Part shown: positions 1-4,661 of the stretch, in pieces
How positions within the stretch are numbered: the first letter of the stretch is position 1
How the letters are laid out: the number at the start of each line of letters is the position of its first letter
NCBI GenBank assembly: GCA_937927265.1
Contig: CALBCO010000138.1
Coordinates: 1 to 5,955, forward strand
Length of the DNA: 5,955 nucleotides
Source of the DNA: an uncultured Verrucomicrobiae bacterium
GTDB taxonomy: Bacteria > Verrucomicrobiota > Verrucomicrobiia > Palsa-1439
Direction: 5' to 3'
Notes under the pieces: generated by a model
Told to the model about the DNA's origin: nothing
Databases searched by the model: none
What the model saw: the letters and a program-made list of their open reading frames with translations, nothing else
Position numbers and translations under genes: made by a program

Positions 1-1
1 C

Positions 2-907
2 GGTCGGCCCTGGAGTGGCTGGCCCACTGGCACTGCCGGATTGATTGGGTGTGATGGAACAAGAGCGCACCTCGTCCCGAACCCGGTGCGCATGATACAA
101 CCAAAAACTGTTCGCCCTGGCAATGACTCACGCCTCGGTCATACCAGGTACGACCTTGACGACGGCATCGGTATCCTGCTGCAGAAGATCAAGGATCTTG
201 GCCTGGAAGAAAACACATTGGTGGTCTTCACCAGTGACAACGGCGGCACGCAGCAATCTTCGCAGGAACCGTTGCGGGGCAACAAAGGTTGCTATTACGA
301 GGGCGGGATTCGCGAGCCATTCATCGTTCGCTGGCCGGGCGTCACGAAACCGGGAAGTAAATGCGACGTGCCGGTCATCAATGTCGATTTGTTCCCGACG
401 TTCCTCGCCGCCGCCGGCATTTCTGTTCCGGCCGGCAAGGTGCTCGATGGCGAGAGCCTGTTGCCACTGCTCAAGGGGGAGGGCGCGTTGCAGCGGCCGG
501 CCATCTTCTGGCATTTTCCGGGTTATCTCGACGACCCGGTCAAGCGGGGGCGTGAACTCGATCTCCGCACGGGCTTTCGAACGCGCCCGGTGAGTGTGAT
601 TCACAAGGGAAACTGGAAGCTCCACCTTTACCATGAGGAATGGCAGCTCGACGGCGGCCGCGCGAAGCTCGCGACCAATGACGCTGTGGAGCTTTACAAT
701 CTGGCCGAGGACATCGGCGAACGGAACAGTCTGGCCCGCACCAATCCCGCCAAGCGCGATGAATTACTGGATGACTTGCTCGCGTGGCTGAAAGCGACCG
801 ATGCGCGAGTGGCGACGAAACCGAATCCAGCTTACGATCCCTCGGCTGTGGCAAAAACTGGCAAGTCTTCCGGGAAGAAGAAACACGAAACCGAGTCAAA
901 CGAATGA
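2..907 (+). CDS. Sulfatase, C-terminal part only (5'-partial, probably disrupted)
   Basis: This encodes the C-terminal half of a type I sulfatase, a family of usually exported hydrolases that release sulfate from polysaccharides or aryl sulfates. The frame is open to the left edge; the first possible start is TTG 41, with ATG 92 next. Sulfatase-like sequence starts near 149 with YDLDDGIG, followed by the FTSDNGG metal-site motif (DN coded from 236), LRGNKG with the conserved Lys, the EGGIREPFIVRWPG strand, NVDLFPTFLAAAG, the LDGESLLPLL turn, and a late ELYNLAED motif typical of the C-terminal subdomain. A Lys-rich tail (GKSSGKKKHE) ends the protein. The catalytic CxPSR motif would lie upstream and is absent here. 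The roughly 49 codons before 149 do not resemble a sulfatase, so I suspect that a repeat or rearrangement replaced the N-terminal half, or that there is an assembly junction. The substrate cannot be named. The stop overlaps the next start as ATGA. Confidence 0.85.
   Translation, partial: GRPWSGWPTGTAGLIGCDGTRAHLVPNPVRMIQPKTVRPGNDSRLGHTRYDLDDGIGILLQKIKDLGLEENTLVVFTSDNGGTQQSSQEPLRGNKGCYYEGGIREPFIVRWPGVTKPGSKCDVPVINVDLFPTFLAAAGISVPAGKVLDGESLLPLLKGEGALQRPAIFWHFPGYLDDPVKRGRELDLRTGFRTRPVSVIHKGNWKLHLYHEEWQLDGGRAKLATNDAVELYNLAEDIGERNSLARTNPAKRDELLDDLLAWLKATDARVATKPNPAYDPSAVAKTGKSSGKKKHETESNE
116..148. repeat. Imperfect inverted repeat at the edge of sulfatase homology
   Basis: The outer arms are CCTGG (116-120) and CCAGG (144-148). 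The inner arms are ATGAC (123-127) and GTCAT (138-142), around a 10-nt centre. The structure ends exactly where recognisable sulfatase coding sequence begins. It may be the end of a repeat unit or small mobile sequence that replaced the 5' part of the gene. The pairing is visible in the sequence; the role is inferred, and a pairing this short could be chance. Confidence 0.4.
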
Positions 908-1113
908 ACCGAACGCCACTTCCGAATCCCGGATTTTCATCTATCACTCCTCCCCTGAGAGCCGCCATCCTCCTGATCGCGCTGCTGACGCTGGTCTCCT
1001 GGTCCGCCGGCGCGGAGACAAACCGGCCCTACTTCGGCGCGCGACTGGAACCGACGGACGGACGTGTGATTAGTGGGGCCGGGCAGAGACCAGAGGGCTT
1101 CAAGGATTACTAA
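904..1113 (+). CDS. Truncated secreted-protein fragment with signal peptide
   Basis: This is a 69-residue product starting at ATG 904, which overlaps the sulfatase stop (ATGA), suggesting translational coupling; no Shine-Dalgarno sequence is visible. The N-terminus has one Arg, then a second Arg before a hydrophobic stretch (AAILLIALLTLVSW, about residues 20-33), then an SAGA site that would suit signal peptidase I. The mature part, NRPYFGARLEPTDGRVISG and what follows, ends after GFKDY at a TAA. This mature segment reads like the first strand of a larger secreted enzyme, possibly a glycoside hydrolase of the mannanase/GH26 kind, but that is only a resemblance. Its length is far too short for such an enzyme, and no continuation is recognisable in any plus-strand frame over the next 60 nt. 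It is probably the 5' remnant of a larger gene. A gene of polysaccharide breakdown beside a sulfatase would make sense. Confidence 0.5.
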   Translation: MNRTPLPNPGFSSITPPLRAAILLIALLTLVSWSAGAETNRPYFGARLEPTDGRVISGAGQRPEGFKDY

Positions 1114-1155
1114 CCCTATTGCTGTCGCCCATGCGCAGCCCCACGGGAAAGCGAT

Positions 1156-1170
1156 TTCAGTTCAGTTCAG
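1156..1170. repeat. Three tandem TTCAG units
   Basis: TTCAG occurs three times in a row directly before the 3' end of the minus-strand glycosylase gene. It lies in the 60-nt gap between that gene and the truncated secreted-protein fragment, which converge here. No terminator hairpin is visible in the gap. Confidence 0.5.
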
Positions 1171-1173
1171 TTT

Positions 1174-2094
1174 TTACACGGTAAGGGGCAACAGTCGTAA
1201 ATTCCGTTCGTGGTAGAACAAATACTGTTGTGCCCAACCGGCATACGGGCCGAAATCTGTCCCTGTCGGTAGTCGTTTGAGAGCGCGTTGCATCCACACA
1301 TCCACCGGGAATGCTTCGTCGTGACCGCAGGAAAACAACAACGTGCAGTTAGCGATCTTTTCACCGACGCCTTCGAGCTTGAGCAACTCTTCCAAAGCCC
1401 GCTGGTATTCCATTTTCGGCAACGCCTCCAATTGGATTTCTCCCCGGTCAATCCGCCGGGCAGCGGCGAGCAGATACTTCGCGCGAAAGCCGAGCTTGCA
1501 GGCTTGGAGTTCCGGTAACATGGCGCGGGCAATCGTGTCCACGGACGGGAAACTGTGGTAGGGCGCGATGCCCTCATCGCGCCGCAGCCTTTCGGCGGGC
1601 TGGGGGCAGCCCGCCCTACCGAATCGCTGGGCCAGCAGTTCCACGATCTGGCGGATTTGGACGATTTGTTTCGTCGAACTGGCGATGAACGATGCCAGCG
1701 TCTCCCACGGCTCCTGTCGGAGCACACGCAAGCCCCAGTGACGTTTTACGGCTTCGCGCAAGTGCGGTTCATCAGGAAATGTGGCGACGATGTTTCGCAA
1801 GTCTCGATCAAGCGACAAGTAGCGTCGAACTTCTCCCTCACCCTGACCCTCTCCCGTACACGACACGGGAGAGGGGATAAAACTTGAACCCCTCGCTCCG
1901 CTTGCGGGTAGAGGGTTGGGGTGAGAGACAGTCGTTTCCCATTCGAGCGTCTGATTCTTCTGCCGCAACCGCCACACTTGCCGGCCAACGACGCCGGTGT
2001 ACCAGCCGTCGGGGCCGCGCGACCAACGGAATGCCTGACCGCATTTGAGCGTGGCGGCGAGATTGAAATCGGGGGCGTTGATTCGGACCGTCAT
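1174..2094 (-). CDS. 8-oxoguanine DNA glycosylase (OGG1 family, HhH-GPD)
   Basis: This is a bifunctional base-excision repair glycosylase/AP lyase that removes 8-oxoguanine opposite C. From the chosen start (CAT at 2092-2094) the protein has 306 residues. The N-terminal OGG domain opens with FNLAATLKCGQAFRWSRGPD (residues 10-29), a family hallmark. The HhH-GPD core follows: ASFIASSTKQIVQIRQIVELL is the first conserved helix pair, then FPSVDTIA, LGFRAKYLLAAAR, and the hairpin LEGVGEKIANC. In that hairpin K246 matches the catalytic Lys249 of human OGG1, and D265 in AFPVDVW matches Asp268. The end, YAGWAQQYLFYHERN, is also normal for the family. Upstream ATG codons (to 2169) would run into mpl and add residues without homology, so I chose 2094. 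Two palindromic repeats are translated within it: about residues 57-88 and 158-180, the first just before RRYLSLD, the second between QRFG and YHSFPS. The core motifs remain intact, so activity is plausible. The gene converges on the left fragment and diverges from mpl. Confidence 0.93.
   Translation of the reverse strand: MTVRINAPDFNLAATLKCGQAFRWSRGPDGWYTGVVGRQVWRLRQKNQTLEWETTVSHPNPLPASGARGSSFIPSPVSCTGEGQGEGEVRRYLSLDRDLRNIVATFPDEPHLREAVKRHWGLRVLRQEPWETLASFIASSTKQIVQIRQIVELLAQRFGRAGCPQPAERLRRDEGIAPYHSFPSVDTIARAMLPELQACKLGFRAKYLLAAARRIDRGEIQLEALPKMEYQRALEELLKLEGVGEKIANCTLLFSCGHDEAFPVDVWMQRALKRLPTGTDFGPYAGWAQQYLFYHERNLRLLPLTV
1557..1620. repeat. Nested palindromic repeat inside the glycosylase gene (element 2)
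   Basis: Two perfect hairpins sit side by side: GGCGCGATG (1562-1570)/CATCGCGCC (1575-1583) with loop CCCT, and GGCGGGCTG (1594-1602)/CAGCCCGCC (1607-1615) with loop GGGG. The whole is framed by the 9-nt inverted repeat GGTAGGGCG (1557-1565)/CGCCCTACC (1612-1620). TA dinucleotides lie near both ends. On the minus strand it codes for about RAGCPQPAERLRRDEGIAPY, between QRFG and YHSFPS of the enzyme, where human OGG1 has an ordinary loop. The architecture resembles a small non-autonomous element (REP/MITE type). Confidence 0.8.
1833..1929. repeat. Nested palindromic repeat inside the glycosylase gene (element 1)
   Basis: The outer arms, 1833-1851 and 1911-1929, are near-perfect reverse complements (CTCCCTCACCCTGACCCTC against GAGGGTTGGGGTGAGAGAC). 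Within the left half is a perfect 11-bp hairpin, CCCTCTCCCGT (1847-1857)/ACGGGAGAGGG (1865-1875), with a 7-nt loop. The CCCTCACCCTGACCCTCTCCC type of sequence recurs as an intergenic palindromic repeat in many bacterial genomes, as I remember it. On the minus strand it is read in frame as a low-complexity Pro/Gly/Ser/Glu segment ending in GEGQGEGE, placed just before RRYLSLD of the enzyme. There is no run of T after the hairpin, and it lies within a gene, so it is not a normal terminator. Confidence 0.85.
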
Positions 2095-2113
2095 TTCTGT
2101 TACCAAGGCTATC
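2095..2113. promoter_or_regulatory. 19-nt divergent start gap with mpl ribosome binding site
   Basis: This is all that separates the start codons of the glycosylase gene (minus strand) and mpl (plus strand). AAGG at 2105-2108, five nt before ATG 2114, is a short but well-placed Shine-Dalgarno sequence for mpl and supports that start. No clear counterpart is seen for the minus-strand gene. Promoters of both genes must lie largely inside the coding sequence of the other; I cannot point to convincing -35/-10 boxes. Confidence 0.5.
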
Positions 2114-3442
2114 ATGCTGACCAAGGAGGTCAACTCGCTGCACTTCATCGCCATCTGCGGCACCGCCATGGCGTCGGTCGCCGCGCTCTGCCGGGAACAG
2201 GGCTACACTGTCACTGGCAGCGACGAGAACGCGTATCCGCCGATGTCCACGTTCCTCGAAAGTCGCGGCATTCGGATTTGCACGGGTTACCGGGAAACGA
2301 ACTTGGATGAGCGGCCCGACCTTATCGTCATTGGCAACGCCATGCGTCGCGGCAACCCGGAGGTCGAGCGCGTGTTGGATGACCGGCTCAATTACTGTTC
2401 GTTGCCGGAGTTGGTGCGTGAGTTCTTCATCCGCGGCCGGCACTCCATCGTCGTGGCTGGCACGCACGGCAAGACCACCACGACTTCGTTGCTGGCGTGG
2501 GTGTTGGAGTCGGCGGGGTTGGCCCCGTCGTTTCTCATTGGCGGTATCCCGAACAACTTTGGTGCCGGTGCCCGGCTGAACACCGGTCCACACTTCGTCA
2601 TCGAAGGTGACGAGTACGACACGGCGTTTTTCGATAAACGCAGCAAGTTTGTTCATTACCAGCCCAACACGGTTATCCTGAACAACATTGAGTTCGATCA
2701 CGCTGATATTTTTTGCGATTTGGCGGCGGTGAAACGGGCGTTTCGGCAACTGGTGGCGGTTGTGCCCCGTCGGGGCTTGATCATCGCTAATGGTGACGAC
2801 GTGAATGTCCGTGAGGTCATCGCCGGTTGCCAGAGTCGCGTGCGGTTCTTCAATCTCACCGATTTCACCGGCTATACGATTCCGCTGGCCGGTCGGCACA
2901 ATCAGATGAACGCCGCTGCCGTGGCCGTCTGCGGCGCCGAAGTCGGTTTGAGCCGGGAGCAGATTCAGCGTGGTTTTGCGACTTTTGCCGGCGTGAAGCG
3001 GCGAATGGAAGTTCGCGGGGAAGCAAGGGGGGTTACGGTGCTTGATGATTTCGCGCATCATCCGACGGCATTGGTGGAAACGATCCGCGCTGTCCGGCAG
3101 AAATATCCGGGCCGGCGGTTGTGGGCGTTGTTCGAGCCGCGCAGCAACACAACCCGGCGGAACATCTTCCAAAATGAGTTGGCCGACGCCTTGGCCGAAG
3201 CGGATGGCGTCTTCATTGGCAAAGTGGACCGGCTTCACGAATTGAGTGAGGCGGAACGACTGCAACCGGAATTGCTCGCGGCCGCCATTCGCGCAGACGG
3301 CAAGGTGGCCGAGTATTGCGCCACTGTCGAGGAGATCGTGGCCAAACTCGCGCCGCAACTGCGAGACGGCGACGTGGTGGCGGTGTTCTCCAACGGCAGT
3401 TTCGGCGGCATCCACGACAAGTTGCTGACTTTATTGCGGTGA
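2114..3442 (+). CDS. mpl: UDP-N-acetylmuramate:tripeptide ligase Mpl (murein recycling)
   Basis: This cytoplasmic ATP-dependent ligase attaches the recycled tripeptide L-Ala-D-Glu-meso-DAP to UDP-MurNAc, bypassing MurC-E. The protein has 442 residues. The N-terminal UDP-binding fold has ICGTAMASVA (14-23) and the Mpl signature GSDENAYPPMS (35-45), then IGNAMRRGNP. The ATP P-loop is GTHGKTTTT (116-124), followed by EGDEYDTAFFDKRSKFVHY (164-182) and LNNIEFDHADIF. The C-terminal domain has DDFAHHPTA (311-319), EPRSNTTRRNIF (341-352) and SNGSFGGIHDKLL. YPPMS, the FDKRSKFVHY stretch and EPRSNT mark Mpl rather than MurC. ATG 2114 is preferred because ~10 residues later the family fold begins and AAGG precedes it. 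An earlier in-frame start near 2045 would overlap the divergent gene. The link between P-loop domain and GRHNQMNAAA is about 24 residues shorter than in Escherichia coli Mpl, as I recall that sequence. Confidence 0.95.
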   Translation: MLTKEVNSLHFIAICGTAMASVAALCREQGYTVTGSDENAYPPMSTFLESRGIRICTGYRETNLDERPDLIVIGNAMRRGNPEVERVLDDRLNYCSLPELVREFFIRGRHSIVVAGTHGKTTTTSLLAWVLESAGLAPSFLIGGIPNNFGAGARLNTGPHFVIEGDEYDTAFFDKRSKFVHYQPNTVILNNIEFDHADIFCDLAAVKRAFRQLVAVVPRRGLIIANGDDVNVREVIAGCQSRVRFFNLTDFTGYTIPLAGRHNQMNAAAVAVCGAEVGLSREQIQRGFATFAGVKRRMEVRGEARGVTVLDDFAHHPTALVETIRAVRQKYPGRRLWALFEPRSNTTRRNIFQNELADALAEADGVFIGKVDRLHELSEAERLQPELLAAAIRADGKVAEYCATVEEIVAKLAPQLRDGDVVAVFSNGSFGGIHDKLLTLLR

Positions 3443-3462
3443 TCGGCTACGTTGGGCGCGGT

Positions 3463-4218
3463 ATGTTGGCCAAACGCATCATTCCGTGTCTGGACGTGGA
3501 TCATGGCCGCGTAGTGAAGGGAACAAAATTCCTGAACTTGCGCGACGCCGGTGATCCGGTTGAGTGCGCCAAGGAATACGACCGGCAGGGTGCGGATGAA
3601 CTCGTGTTTCTCGACATCACCGCCAGCCACGAAGGGCGGGCGACAATGATTGACGTGGTGGAGCGGACCGCCAACGAATGTTTCATGCCGGTGACGGTCG
3701 GCGGCGGTATCCGCACGCCGGAAGATATGCGGGCGATGCTCAAAGCCGGAGCCGACAAGACCAGCATCAACACGGCAGCCATTCAAAATCCTGATCTCGT
3801 GCGGGCCGGGGCGGAACGGTTTGGCAGCCAATGTATCGTCGTGGCCATAGACGCCAAACGGATGGGGGACCACTGGGAGGTATTTACACACGGCGGTCGG
3901 CGGCCGACCGGGCTGGATGCCGTGGAATGGGCGCAACGGGTGCAGGCACTCGGGGCGGGGGAGATTCTACTGACGAGCATGGACGCGGATGGGACGAAGG
4001 CCGGTTATGACATTGCGTTGACGCGGGCGATTAGCGAGGCGGTGACGATTCCGGTGATTGCCAGCGGCGGGGCCGGCACGTTGCAGCATTTGGCCGATGT
4101 GCTCACTGCTGGCAAGGCCGACGCGGTATTGGCGGCCTCGATTTTTCATTTCGGGGAGTTTACAGTCAGCGACGCGAAACGGTTTTTACGCGAGAAAGGA
4201 ATTCCGGTGCGGCTATGA
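3463..4218 (+). CDS. hisF: Imidazole glycerol phosphate synthase cyclase subunit HisF
   Basis: HisF is a (beta/alpha)8-barrel that uses ammonia delivered by the glutaminase HisH to turn PRFAR into imidazole glycerol phosphate and AICAR, the fifth stage of histidine biosynthesis. The 251-residue length is normal. The first catalytic aspartate is D11 in IIPCLDVDHGRVVKG, and the second is D130 in VVAIDAKR. Phosphate-binding motifs VGGGIRTPEDM (79-89), LTSMDADGTKAGYD (170-183) and ASGGAGT (200-206) are present, with ASIFHFGE near the end. ATG 3463 gives the standard family start. A GTG at 3439, overlapping the mpl stop, is in frame but would add eight residues not expected in the family. Only 20 nt separate it from mpl, and no strong Shine-Dalgarno sequence is seen, so co-transcription with mpl is likely. 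hisH is not in the window. Confidence 0.97.
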   Translation: MLAKRIIPCLDVDHGRVVKGTKFLNLRDAGDPVECAKEYDRQGADELVFLDITASHEGRATMIDVVERTANECFMPVTVGGGIRTPEDMRAMLKAGADKTSINTAAIQNPDLVRAGAERFGSQCIVVAIDAKRMGDHWEVFTHGGRRPTGLDAVEWAQRVQALGAGEILLTSMDADGTKAGYDIALTRAISEAVTIPVIASGGAGTLQHLADVLTAGKADAVLAASIFHFGEFTVSDAKRFLREKGIPVRL

Positions 4219-4607
4219 GGATTGTGGAGGAGTTGAAATACGACAGCAATGGATTGATTCCGGCGATTGTGCAGGAGGCGAGCACGGGCCGGGTGTTGAT
4301 GATGGCGTGGATGAACAAGGAATCGCTCGCCAAGACTTTGGCAATTGGTGAGATGGTGTATTGGAGTCGGTCGCGGAAAGAGTTGTGGCACAAAGGCGCG
4401 ACCAGCGGGCACACGCAAAAGGTGATCAGTCTATCGTTTGACTGCGACAAAGATTGTTTGTTGGCGCAAGTGGAGCAGGTCGGCGCGGCGTGTCACGAAG
4501 GGTATAAGTCTTGTTTTTACCGAAGGATTGACGGGGACACAGTGAAGATCACCGAGCCGCGATTGGTGGATCCGGAGCAGGTGTACGGGAAGAAAGCGAA
4601 TAGGTAA
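4215..4607 (+). CDS. hisI: Phosphoribosyl-AMP cyclohydrolase HisI (single domain)
   Basis: HisI opens the purine ring of phosphoribosyl-AMP, the third step of histidine synthesis. The protein has 130 residues and contains only the cyclohydrolase domain, without the HisE pyrophosphohydrolase domain that is fused in some bacteria; hisE must be elsewhere. Family motifs in order: MMAWMNKESLAKT (29-41), VYWSRSRKELWHKGATSGH (48-66), FDCDKDCLL (75-83) supplying Mg-binding D76, D78 and D80 and zinc ligand C77, then VGAACHEGYKSCFYR (89-103) with C93 and C100, the other zinc cysteines. The ATG overlaps the hisF stop as ATGA, so translational coupling is likely; an AAGGA sits 14 nt upstream, too far to be convincing as a binding site. 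Confidence 0.96.
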   Translation: MRIVEELKYDSNGLIPAIVQEASTGRVLMMAWMNKESLAKTLAIGEMVYWSRSRKELWHKGATSGHTQKVISLSFDCDKDCLLAQVEQVGAACHEGYKSCFYRRIDGDTVKITEPRLVDPEQVYGKKANR

Positions 4608-4642
4608 GTGGCGATGTACCTAAGTGGCTAAGTGCCTAAGTG
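4605..4642. repeat. TAAGTG repeats at 8-nt spacing between hisI and trpE
   Basis: TAAGTG occurs at 4605, 4621, 4629 and 4637; the last three are exactly 8 nt apart (TAAGTGGC, TAAGTGCC, TAAGTGTG). A degenerate copy, GAAGTG, follows at 4653, seven nt before the trpE ATG. The first copy includes the hisI TAA stop. The repeats fill the whole hisI-trpE gap, which has no clear Shine-Dalgarno sequence for trpE. The arrangement is visible; a function (for example expression tuning by copy number) is speculation. Confidence 0.75.
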
Positions 4643-4661
4643 TGGATGTGTTGAAGTGCCT

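Noticed and set aside
784..903. A GTG start at 784 that would lengthen the small secreted protein
   Set aside because: The extension lies within the sulfatase coding sequence and would bury the signal peptide; ATG 904 with an ATGA overlap fits better.
1847..1875. Hairpin read as a rho-independent terminator
   Set aside because: It lies inside a coding gene, has no T tract on either side, and is part of a larger palindromic repeat.
2078..2103. Possible promoter (TTGATT and TGTTAC) before mpl
   Set aside because: The spacing is only 14 nt and the downstream box is a poor -10 match.
1838..3415. A 525-codon open frame on the minus strand, antisense to mpl
   Set aside because: It overlaps the clearly recognisable Mpl frame almost entirely, has no family motifs, and such frames are common opposite GC-rich genes.
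4605..4661. CRISPR array or trp attenuator
   Set aside because: The units are 6-8 nt without spacers, so not CRISPR. There is no leader peptide with Trp codons and no terminator/antiterminator pairing, so not an attenuator.
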